Assembly: GCA_003344405.1 (NCBI GenBank) | Contig: NOWV01000104.1 | Span: forward strand, 186,001 to 250,000 | Length of the DNA stretch: 64,000 nucleotides | From: Trichoplax sp. H2 | Taxonomy: Eukaryota > Placozoa > Uniplacotomia > Trichoplacea | Direction: 5' to 3' | Shown: piece by piece, positions 1-14,400 of the stretch | Position numbering within the stretch: the stretch's first letter is position 1 | Layout of the letters: every line of letters begins with the position of its first letter | Notes under the pieces: model-generated | The model's input: the letters and a program-made list of their open reading frames with translations, nothing else | What the model was told of the DNA's origin: nothing | The model's database searches: none | Program-made: the position numbers and the translations under genes

Positions 1-2952
<2,952 letters not shown>

Positions 2953-3220
2953 GCAACCTATATACTGTATACAGTACAGTACCGGGCGTCGGGGAAAGTC
3001 TGGACACATTTTATTTGGCTTTGTATGAAAAATGTGTCCAGATTTTGTCACGTACAGTATATATGTTCTACCTATTGACTGAGCAGGCGCAGCATGGCCA
3101 AAACAGAGAAAAATCGGTGCGTACGCGGGTAGTAAATGAATGTCGTCCTTGGTCGTACTGTCGGTACATATTGTACAGTGCACAGTACACCGTATAGCAG
3201 TACAGTACAGTATAGTGCGT

Positions 3221-3266
3221 GAGTGAGTACTGCACACTGCACAGTATTGCAACTCGACACGGTAAT
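3221..3266 (+). repeat. 46-bp direct repeat, copy 1
   Basis: This matches 3453-3498 at an offset of exactly 232 bp with about five substitutions. Both copies begin GAGTGAGTACTG and end CTCGACACGGTAAT. The pair lies inside the CAGTA block and suggests a larger, now diverged, tandem unit. Confidence 0.8.
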
Positions 3267-3452
3267 GGGGTGACATCATTTTGTACAGACTCTGTAGAGT
3301 ACAATGTACGCTGTACAGTACTGTAGTTACAGTATAATCTCTTCAGTACAGTACAGTACTGTACAGTACGGACACAGTGTACAGTACTGTATAGTACAGT
3401 GTACAGTACACTCACTGTACTGTACTGTACTGTACACTACAGTATTGTGACT

Positions 3453-3498
3453 GAGTGAGTACTGTACACTGTATAGTATTGCTACTCGACACGGTAAT
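3453..3498 (+). repeat. 46-bp direct repeat, copy 2
   Basis: Second copy of the repeat at 3221-3266. The non-CAGTA portion (ACTCGACACGGTAAT) is conserved between the copies, so the similarity is not just low-complexity pentamers. Confidence 0.8.
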
Positions 3499-3598
3499 CA
3501 ACGGTGCAATACTGTATTACTTTTATTAAGCTCTCCATCTCATTCGCGGAAAGAATAACGTACAGTACTGTACAGTGTACAGTATAGCAGTATGCCTT

Positions 3599-4742
3599 TC
3601 AGTAGATGGAAGTTAAATGATTATTTGATGTGACGTAATCCTATTGTAGAAATTGCGCAATGATGAATGGACGTGGCATTGTTGACAGACGGACAGCAAA
3701 CTGGATGGTGTGCAAAAGCTCGCCGCCGTATATCGTAAATTAAGAGGGTTAATGAATTTCTATAATAGCGTACTTTTTCCACGTTGTGAATCTCGATTTA
3801 TACCGATGATATATCCATGTAATGATTTCAGCTAATTACAGTAGTTATGAAGTAGAAATTACAGTGATACATGTGATGTAGAACTGTGCATCTCAATAAA
3901 ATAAGGATAATTTTATTAATCATGACTTTACTATCTAACCTACTGTACTGTATCTTGCCTTCCTTATTAATACAAGTTGTACTGTACAATCGAACCAGCA
4001 ATGGCTCGCCTATTAGTCCTCCAGTGTAGTCGTGAAAGAATCTAGCATTGATGTTGTGGGTATGAAAACTGTTATGTATGATAGACTGGTAATGTCTAGG
4101 AATTAGGGCAGATAAATTGCATAGCTGCCTAACTGATAAGATAGCCGTATGATACTGATATCGTAACTGTATTGATACGTTCACTAGTAATTTACTAATA
4201 CGTATGTAATATATATATCACTTGTGGGAAAGGCAACCCAGAATAAAGAAGTGGACTCCAAGCATCAGGCTACTTTGCTGTGCCTAACCGAGCATTGCAT
4301 GATTGACCTAGGGTCGCGATAGAGAACATAACGAAAACTATAGCTATTTGTAGCAGAGGTTATGACAATATTAACTGCAGTAAGCTATGGCTTACTAGAG
4401 TTCAATGTGGCGAGTATTTTTATCATTAATTAATGCTAATCAAATGCTATCAATTCTTACTGAATGCATAGTACTAACACTGTCAACTAGCTTAGAAATA
4501 AGCTACCGTATTCGCTACGTGGTTGTCAATACAATTAAAACGAAGCCAGACTACTTGATACATCGTTGGTACACTTACCTGCCAGGTACAAACGATAGTA
4601 AAATAGAGATTAAGCATAGATATTTCGTAATATTAATCTTTAACCAGAGAATATGAATTGCTACAGCACAAGAATGAGTAACAGCTGCGTGGTATGTTGA
4701 TGCATTCGGTTATGTTAAAATTGCAAAATCCACTACATACTG
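3599..4742. other. Gene-free stretch
   Basis: I see no supported gene. Open frames at 3828-4184 (-) and 4405-4656 (+) have no recognisable domain, and their composition matches the AT-rich surroundings. Confidence 0.4.
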
Positions 4743-4862
4743 TTAAGCTATACTTATAACCAGTTTATAACTGCAGTACTAATCTTCCGAAGGGCTACTT
4801 ATTTAAGCTATACTTATAACCAGTTTATAACTGCAGTACTAATCTTCCGAAGGGCTACTTAT
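4743..4862 (+). repeat. Exact 60-bp tandem duplication
   Basis: Bases 4743-4802 and 4803-4862 are identical over all 60 bp and directly adjacent, giving exactly two copies. The unit starts TTAAGCTATACTTATAACCA. Perfect identity points to a recent duplication or a collapsed or expanded assembly artefact. Confidence 0.95.
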
Positions 4863-7800
4863 ATACTTGTTACGGTAGGGATATCGTAAAGATAAAAATA
4901 AATTATTAATGTCTACCAGAATAATTGCTAATTAATAGAATAGTATTATTATGATATTAATAAAAAGGGTTAATGGAAATATGATTAAATTGTAAATTAC
5001 CAGCAATGGTTACAATGATAGAGACTGATTAAAAATTATGGCATTAATGGAAATTTAGAGTGATAGAATTTAAAACGATTGTTTTCGTACATTAGAGAGA
5101 GAGAGTATGCCTAGCTGTTAATGGCCGAATTGAATAGAGAGTAAAATGAATTAATAGGATTGCATCTCATATAAATCGATGTTAGATTTATCTTAATAGA
5201 AACTAAACTATATAATTTATATGTGTTCTGAATATCACTTATGTATGTGCTAATCTTGTTAAAGATGTATAAGAGCTTCAGAATTAACTATCAAGATAGA
5301 AGAGGTAGATGAATCTGTAGTAAAAGTATTTTTTAATAAAGGCTTATACCTAATGCGGAGCAGTGTTTACATGGCTAAGGTAGTTTGACTAGGTCGTAGT
5401 GACTAGAGACACTTAGCAGCAATAAACTTGGGACTAGTTATACGCGTACTTTTAAATTTAGAAAATTATGCTTGTTTAAATTATGGTTGTAACAATACTT
5501 TAAATATGGAAGTTCATTCCAGATGGTTTCTGTTGTAAAATATAATATTATACGCGTAGATTATAATTTGGCATGACTTGTACATTTGTAATCGGTACTG
5601 ATGTAAGCATGTGCTAGAGGTATACATATATGCATGTAGATTGTAGAGAGATGCTAGTTTTTGCGTTACTCTGTGTTGTGTAAAAGTAAAGAACGGAAAG
5701 ATTTCCACTTCTACCTGAAAGGAATTTGTCTACTTCTGATCTATGCTGCTATATCTAATATACTGTATATATACGACAGTTTTATTAAGAAAATCCGGCG
5801 CTAAATACTTTCTAATCTGTTAATATCAAATACATACAAATTAACCTTAATCGCTGACATTACTAACCAATCCTTTCATCTAAATGAATTAAGAGATACA
5901 TAGATTCGCAGCGATTTTAGCAATTATGCAAACTATGCAAGGTATATTTTAAGAAACAAAAAGAAATTTTTAGATGTTGTTCGCGTATATCTGATAATAG
6001 AAAATGATGCAGAGGGAATATATTTGACAGCATAATCAAGGGCCAAGATTTAATATATAATAAGATCAAAAGGAATAGATGGTTCGAAGATTATATCGTA
6101 GCTCTTTGATAACAAAGTAAGAATTTATTGGAATTCGACTTGACAAAACTTATATAACAGATGAAAAATAATTTCATTCACCATATCAATATCATCCAAT
6201 ACTATAATTGCACTATTAAAATGGCATACTTTGAACAATACAATATACAATTTAGAAGAATTATTCTATTATACATAGATCAAAAATACGTATTTCACCA
6301 TGTAGTATTGTCCTATAAGAGGCTATACCACAGTGTATTGAATTAGAATGTTTTACATCATGGTAAGAATCCATTTTGATTATGCTATATATCTGTATTT
6401 CGCTCTTTGAATGGGCATGTTTGCTAATCTACAAATAATACTTTATTATGGCATTATTTTTGATTGAAATACTTTACTCTTCATCAACCAATGCTAACTT
6501 TGCAATATTCAATCATTTGGTAGGGCATAGTACGTTGTAAACACATTTGAGAACCACTTTCCAACCAACCAGATTCTAATCCAAGATACTCTATCATAAA
6601 TTAATTAATAATCAATTCCCTTACAATCCTATAGACTATAATTGTGATACTATTTAAAAAATAAAACAATTTTAATCCTTAAGATATATGTCATCAAATA
6701 CAGTTTGTTAAATTAAATGTTTAAATCTCAGTGTACGAGTGTACGAGCATTTATTATTCAATCTTCGTCTAATTAAAATATTGATTTTCTGCATTGCAAT
6801 ATAATACATCACGGACATAAAATAAAATAGTTATGTAAAGATTAATATTATTAATCTGCAGTACGACATATTGTCTATTTTTTTCTCCGAAATTTTAGTC
6901 TCAAATCATTAAGAAGAAAAATAGTAATTATCGATTGACATTCTACGTCGAATGATCCAAATAAAACTATTAGCAAAAACGAAGTTCCAATAGTAGATAC
7001 AAGCAATTAATTAAACTCATTGGCTTTCAAGTTATGTACGACATCTTGATTTTAAATATGCCAGTTAATGAATAAATACAGAATTAGGCATAATGTATTC
7101 AACATTTTATTTCTGTAAGATATGCCATGGTAGGTCTTTCATAATCTTAACTTTTCTTACGCATACTGCAAGTCACGGATTGAACTGAAAGCTTGCCTCA
7201 AAATATCGTCATTAATTTTTTTCATTACAGAGTCTGATAGGTTTTAAATTATCTTTAACAAAGCATATAGAAGCATGAAATATAATTAATATTTCAAATA
7301 ATGTCTACCTTAAGTATAATTGAAGTCGATAAAAATGCTGCCACATCGATTTAAGCAAAGAATAAAAGGAATTCGATAAAGGATATATGTATTCTAGTCA
7401 CGTAATATTTACTAGCTGAGTAATAAAGTTAAACAATTTTTAGATATTAGGAAAAATTTTTAAATCCTTACCTGGTATTTCATAAATCTTAGTGTAGTCA
7501 TTATACGAGTAAATTGATAATAAGAAATTACAGATGTTAAAATATATAATTTAAATAAAGTCTCTATAACCAGATTTAATATGCTATACTTGGCTTTTAT
7601 GCATTACACCTATATTGTTGGAATGAGCTTTAACTCAAATTCACTATAGACCTTTAAATGCAGCATCAATTAATTGAAAAAATTTGTAGATCACTAGAAT
7701 TATGTCAGTTAAAAATAACGGCTGATTAGGTTTCCAGATGCATACTCGTAAAAGAGATTTAGTTGCAATTTCATTTTCGTAATTCCAATAATTTAAAAAT

Positions 7801-10461
7801 GGCATTAAGAAAGCATATCAAAACGAACGCAATCTAAATGACTTCAATTTGATTTATTTTGATACGTTACCAATCGTGTTTGGCGCAGGTGTGATTCGGT
7901 TAAATTAATTAATTAATAATGAAAATATTTATTGCAGATAAAATATGACATAAAAGATATTAACAAACGATGGATACGCCTTTCGCGTCATAAAATATTA
8001 TTGATAGTAAATAGCAGCTGATGATAACTAAATTTGTTAAGGGTTCTAGAATCTGAATGGCATCAATTATAATTCCATCACCTGATATGATGCATTGCGT
8101 AATGTTAATAATGTATTCATGATAAAAGTTGACTTAATAAGAAATTTCTAGTTATAATTAGCGTAAGTTACAATATGATCTATAAGGGATCAAAGTTCAA
8201 AAATTTTTTTCTTTTCATTAATAATACGATAGTATATTTTAAGAATATGTGCAATACTTGAGCAATAAGCTCTACCGGCACCTAATAATTAATATTCTTA
8301 AATTTTTTACTCACGAAATGAAAACTTACTTTTATTTTCTATTATTAAAGAAAGTTGCTTTAGTACTGTATATCTAAACCCATTCAACTGACTCCACCTC
8401 TACAGCATAAAATAATATCCTTAAATAAAGTAGTAGTCTTTCTTAAGTGTTGGTAGTCTAACAACTACGCTAACAATGCCATTGCAGTAAAGCACTTGAA
8501 ATATAGAATATTAAAAATTACGTGTCATGTTCGCATTTATGCTTTTATTATCTTCTCCATGTGAACTTGAATGGCGTATGTTAAACTAATTTTTAATGCC
8601 CAACTCTTGTATTGTTATACACTTACTGAAATCTTATATGATTTCTTTGTTTAGCACTGCTCATCTGTAGCGCCAGTGCAAATCTTCTGATCTACACGTA
8701 TACTGCTACTCTCAGATGATAAATATTATCGAGCTACGTACTAAAATTTGTAATAATTCTACCTTAAAGTAAGAATGTTTTATCGTGAGGCATACTGTAT
8801 ATTATACAATAGTAAGTCAGCATAAAATTTTTATTATTAGGTAAAGTAGTTTTTAAGTAAAATTAGTAGAAGAAAATAAGATTTGCAATCGCATTAAATA
8901 GAAGAAAATACCTGATGTCGGTACTGTAATAATATTTTGTTATTTTAACAGTTTTAATTAACGTATGATAATGAAAATAACCTAAAGATTATTAAAATCT
9001 TAAAATATATAATCATACAGGATTCTTTTTATTAAATGCGATATTTGCCTTGTAGAGATAGCACAAATTAGAATTTTTATCAATGATAATTGAGTATAGT
9101 ATAGAATACTTATGATTTTATACCCCGCACTTTAATTGGCTAGACGACATTCAGTCTACAATTAATTAAAAAAAATTCTATATCGAGTGTTTTAAGTAAG
9201 GATAATTACATTTCATGCCTATTATTATTGTTATATAATTTATTCGTTCAGTTTAAGTCAAAATATGTATCTCCGTTAGTTAATAAGCATTCCAATGCAA
9301 CTTCTACTGATCTTTACATTATGATTTTCTTATATGCAAACGCTACATAATATCCGGAGTAAAACTAGAAAGATATTCAGACTAAATTATTCTATTTTAT
9401 TTAGCAGTAGTAATATAAAAATTACAGTACATAAAGAGTACTCATTATTTTCGGCGAAATAGTTCTTTAACTCTTGCGTATAAAAGATAATGAAAGATAC
9501 AAAATTTGAGATCAATTATAGGTATAAAATAATGACAGGATTCTATTTCTTGTATAAAGAATTAATTAAGCAATCAATTACTAATACTAGTAAATTCCTT
9601 AGATGCAGTACGGATTTAAAACAATGAATGAGTAATAAGAAAATTCGTGATACTCTTAATAGTAGCTTGCACGTATTTACATAGTTATCTCAAATTATTA
9701 AATAGCTTTGCGAAATAACTTATTAACATAGTTCAATGAATAGTTAAATTCCCTTCAAGCCTACAATACCGATTTTTGTGAGAAAGACCTGACATGGGTA
9801 ACCTTTGAATATGATATTATACTCGAAATCACTATGCCAAATAATGATTTAAAATGGCAAGTATTGTCACTCACTAAAATTATCTGCTCTATATAAATGA
9901 TATATTATCATAAAGCAAGAGCAAGCAACGCTATATAGCAGTCATTTGAATAAGGAATTGTGTTAATGTTTAGGAATAGTTGATGATCTAAACCTTAGAC
10001 CATAAGTTTTTTTGATACAAAGAGTAATGTAACCTCGTTTTGACATATATGTAGAAAGAATTTATTAATTCATTCAGATTACTAATAGAATTGGCAATAT
10101 ATATTCAGTTGTTCTATTGAATGGATTTATGGCACAAAATCATAATTTTCTATGTATTTGTACAAAATATTTAACATATGCACATTTATACATTAAATTT
10201 TTCTTTACAATAATGTACAGAGTGAATGTATAACAGTAATGCAGGCGGAAGATGGTATTTTTAAGTCACAAATTGAATAGAAATTAACAGTATAAAGTAA
10301 TAGAAAGTTATATCTGAACAGGATTAACTTATATGTAATATATACGTGATATCTTTGGAATGGTACTTATAGTACTGTAATCATTTTCATTTTGTGGATA
10401 TTTTATGAGTAGTTTTTTTTCATCATTAAGATGTAATTATATATATACAGTAATAGTAATA
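4863..10461. other. Long AT-rich gene-free stretch
   Basis: About 5.6 kb with no open frame of convincing composition and no recognisable domain on either strand. The frames at 5514-5708 (-) and 6161-6346 (+) look random. Small exons of an unrecognised gene cannot be excluded by eye. Confidence 0.4.
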
Positions 10462-11466
10462 TTATACATATCGTGGATTTGTTGTAGATACTTGACTCGG
10501 TGATCGCTGAAACGGTAATCTTTGGCTATAGCTTGATGAATGAGTAATATTGCCGTCGTCTTTGCATAATGATAACCGAAAATAAAATTGTATATTATAT
10601 TTGAATTCGGGTTTTAGTATCCCGTACAGGAAGGGATTAATCGCTGAATTAGCAGTAATGAAACAAATTGTAATATATAGCGATACATTATTCGATATCG
10701 GTGCAATAAATCTATGAATTAATTCAGAACAAAAGAATGGCGTATAACATACGATAAAACAGGTAACTAAAGCCAACAAAAATGTTGCAGATTTCGATGA
10801 AGGCAAAGAGGACCTAATTTCATTTGTATTACGATGAATGGATTTAATTGATCGCCGTATACGTGAGCATTGGCGTCGAGCTATTTTATATATAACTGTG
10901 TATACATAAATTAATATTACAGTTGGTATAAGATAAGTTATAACAAACACGGTTAAAAAATAAAATTTATCAAGAAGCTTTCCGGTTCGGTATTTAAATC
11001 CATGACATAGTAATTTTCTATGCGTTATAAAAATAACGGGTACGAACGTTAATAGAGAAGAAAACAGCCAAATAAATACGATAGCTTTATATGCCCGAGT
11101 TCGAGTGATGATAAGGTTATTTTTCAAAGGTTTAGTAATATTAATATATTTTATAATACCAATGAAACAAAGGCTGAAGATAGACGAAGTAGTGAAAAAT
11201 ATAGTTGATATCGAATTTAGTAAGCAGATTGCTTCAGATTCAGGTAGAAATCTTTCGAATAACTGGCAGGGTATTGCAAAAATACTGAAGCAAAGATCAG
11301 AGGCAGCAAGATTGGCGACTAAACAATTAGTCGTTGATCTTAATCTTCTTACGTTAAAAAAAATAATCAAGATGCAGGTGTTAGCCACAATACTCACTGC
11401 AGCCAACAGTATGGTAGTCATTGATACAATAAAGGAAAAGGTTTGCACAGTGACTGTTAAATTCAT
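10462..11466 (-). CDS. Rhodopsin-type (class A) G-protein-coupled receptor, intronless, no DRY
   Basis: A 334-residue seven-helix receptor in a single exon, ATG at 11466 and TAA at 10462. An N-glycosylation site (NLT) sits at residue 2. Visible class A landmarks are N1.50 in SIVANTCIL, D2.50 in NLAASDL, a conserved TM3 Cys (EAICLLNS), Trp in TM4 (AIVFIWLF), Pro in TM5 (YLIPTVIL), FIVCYTPFF in TM6 (Tyr replacing the toggle Trp) and NSAINPFLYG at TM7 (NPxxY). The end of TM3 reads IIKYINI, so the usual Asp-Arg-Tyr is missing and no Asp/Glu-Arg pair is there. Length and helix spacing are normal for a small peptide or amine-like receptor. The ligand cannot be told. Family assignment is firm; whether it signals normally is open. 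Confidence 0.93.
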   Translation of the reverse strand: MNLTVTVQTFSFIVSMTTILLAAVSIVANTCILIIFFNVRRLRSTTNCLVANLAASDLCFSIFAIPCQLFERFLPESEAICLLNSISTIFFTTSSIFSLCFIGIIKYINITKPLKNNLIITRTRAYKAIVFIWLFSSLLTFVPVIFITHRKLLCHGFKYRTGKLLDKFYFLTVFVITYLIPTVILIYVYTVIYKIARRQCSRIRRSIKSIHRNTNEIRSSLPSSKSATFLLALVTCFIVCYTPFFCSELIHRFIAPISNNVSLYITICFITANSAINPFLYGILKPEFKYNIQFYFRLSLCKDDGNITHSSSYSQRLPFQRSPSQVSTTNPRYV

Positions 11467-14400
11467 TCTTGTGCGATGTTCAGTGCCTGTACTTTAGTTT
11501 AAAGGAAAACAGCAGTATTGGTGATCTTCCAAGTTGTACTTGACGGTCAACTTTGATAAATCTGTAAATAAATATCATTATTGAAGTTAGAAGTATGCTT
11601 TTGGCCATGATTATCATACAATCGCTTAAAATTGCTTGATTAGTCGCTCTTTCTTTAATAAACTGATCTCTGTCTTAAAAGAAATTATAAGAAACAATAA
11701 GATCGCCTCTAGCAATTGTAGAAATGCACCGTGTATACTTTTTACTGATGTGATTAGATACTGTACCTTGGAACTAGCTAAAATTAAATTGAATAATCGG
11801 TAGTGATTGCAAAAAAATAACAGTGAGGTTGCATAGTATCACCAAATTGTAAGCTATGAAGACATGTATCACCGGCGATGGTTATTATTGGCAACTGATC
11901 AACCGTAGAGTGAACACGAATTTTGCCTAAAGAAGTACGATATTAATGAACACTCCACAAATTTGAACAATTGCTGTACTGTATCAAGAATGTTATTGTA
12001 AGTACCGAAACTCCCACGATGTTAAGGCTTTTTTGTTATCAACTGACTATATGAAAATAGCCGAGATTGCAATTAAGATATTCTTACTGTGATAGTAATA
12101 CAGCAGTCCATAACAGATGTAAAACATATACCAATTCACTCTTAGTAGGTTCTTTACATTTCTTGGCCAATACTAAATCTGATATGAGATTGCTTTTTCT
12201 CCGGTATTTCACTTTGACTCAGTTCTAACAAATATCTTTATTCACGCTCATAATTTCAAATCAATAAAGAAGATTAGATAATACCATCGCCTGAACATAC
12301 ATTATAACGTTACTTTATCTAGTATATAACATAAGAGCCCCCGACGAATGACGACTAATCATGTTGGAAACGATAATAAAAATTAAAAAATATATTATTC
12401 ATACAGTTTTCAACTGAAGTAATTGAAAAATTTGAGCAAGCATTCGATGTCAGCGTGAATTAAATTAACTACGGTGAACTTGTGGCGGTATAAATTTGTC
12501 ATAAAACTTTATGTAGACGAAAAATGTAACGAACTTGTTATTATACTATGATTTCGGAATAATTTAGGCTACAAAATTAAATATAATGATATATTACGGT
12601 ACTCAAGGTGAAGTCCTTCCGAAATATTGTTAACGTCTAAGTATTTACTGTTATAATTATCAACATCGAAATGCATAGCTACAAATAGAAATAGAATTTA
12701 CCTGCTGCTTTTACCTTCCTCTGAAAATATTTGATACTATAGCGTTGAATGGAGAGTTATTGCAGCCAATAATAAGGACCGTTACTTATCAACTAAATAT
12801 TCAGTAAAGAAAGCCCTAGATATTCTGCCTAAGACCAGGTACATCAAAATTACTCATACATAAGAGATTAGTTCACAATTTTTTCACTCATTACTTAAAT
12901 CGAACATGATAAATGAATATGTTTTTCATGTAGCAATGTCTTTTTTATGCTATTAAATGATAATGGGACGATCAAATCCGATCAACAATGAGTCATAATG
13001 ATGACAAAGTTTCTCTTGTTGTTAATTTAACTTATTGTTATCTCTCCTATGTCAAATACCTTGTGTAACAATACTAAACGTATTATGAATGTAAATTTAT
13101 ACATTTGATTTGAATTAAAAATTTTGTTTGTCTTGTCTGTTGATATAATTTATTTATTTGCAATAGATACAGATTGATCTGTATTTTATGTTTAATTTGA
13201 TGATGCTTATATATTGCGGATTGGAGAGTATTAAATACTAACTGGTAATGTTACATTTATTTTCGAGAATAATACGAAGAGCATAATAATAAATACTTCT
13301 CCTGTTTTTCAATCGTACATAAATATCATATATTGAAGGACTTTCTCGATACTATCAAGACGATGAGACGTAGCTATGTTAAATAGTTTTATGGAAGTTA
13401 ATAGATATATGAAAGAATAATAATTTAGTGCATTAAGTTTCTCACGGCTACGTAAGATGGAAATGAACATGTTATGGTTGAATGGTGAAAATTGGCGGTG
13501 GCAATATCCACTTTAACAATAGGTAATAAAAACCAAAGCCTTAATTTTTTATCCAGAGTGCTTGTTATCGTTTTGGCATAAATTATCATTTACATTGTTA
13601 CAGCTTAAATTCAACATTTAAAAACATGAAAAACTTATCAACTCATTCAAAGTGAGTATAATGATCTGTCAATCAAACTAAAATTGGCATGAAGATGATT
13701 TATTACAAGAAGAGCTTTGTCGATCTCCGGATGTTTTTCGCTTATTTCTATTAAATTGCTACTGAGTAGAGTTAAAATTTTGCTTTATACTAAAATATGA
13801 TTTGATTACATGAATAATCATAAGTAGTCATTAAGGAAATATTTCCAAGCGTATCTTGATCTACATGATTTCAATTGATCGTCTTTCAAAATTGTAATTA
13901 TTATTTATCATAGGTGGATTGAAATCAGTTTAAATGGAAAGTTTATTTACGTAAAAATATAGGGCACTCGAGTTTATAGAAAATTAATCACTATTTGAGT
14001 GTTGCTCGGTTTTTATCAATCTTGTATTACATTGATAACCAAAATGATAAATTAGCAGTATGCAATATGAGCACTATTACAACACAATCTGTATATTACG
14101 ATGTTTTAACTGTTCCTTTTTCGCCTAATAATCAGTATGCCATGAAGTATTCATGAAAATTTATGCGTTATCCATCTACTCTATGACTATTGGCTAACCA
14201 TATATTAAAATAGAGTTGAATCATACTTTTTAATGTTTTTTTCGATTTAAAATGAGTATCTATCATAGCAGCATATCTGAATTGTAATCCTAATTCATAG
14301 GTAATTCTGCCGCCAGTTTTGTACATATCGTGGGAGGATCCATAAGGTCAGTCAGCCTAGAAAGTAATAGAATTGTTCTAATCACAATCACAGACATACG

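Larger units (their letters stand above)
2953..3598. repeat. CAGTA/TACTG pentamer-rich palindromic repeat block
   Basis: About 650 bp is packed with the pentamer CAGTA and its reverse complement TACTG, often abutting so that they form perfect palindromes such as GTACAGTACTGTAC. Runs include (CAGTA)3-CTGTA near 3344-3369 and four CTGTA units near 3416-3436. The short open frames here on both strands are products of the repeat and are not genes. Confidence 0.85.

Noticed and set aside
3171-3500. CRISPR-like spaced repeats
   Set aside because: Only two copies of the 46-bp unit, surrounded by simple pentamer repeat, in an animal-type genome.
3828-4184. 118-codon minus-strand frame
   Set aside because: No domain, no signal peptide, composition like the AT-rich background.
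4405-4656. 83-codon plus-strand frame
   Set aside because: No domain. A strong GTAAGT donor exists on the opposite strand near 4580, but I could not find a partner exon or start.
11105-11497. 130-codon frame on the plus strand
   Set aside because: It is the antisense shadow of the class A receptor at 10462-11466, which has clear helix motifs.
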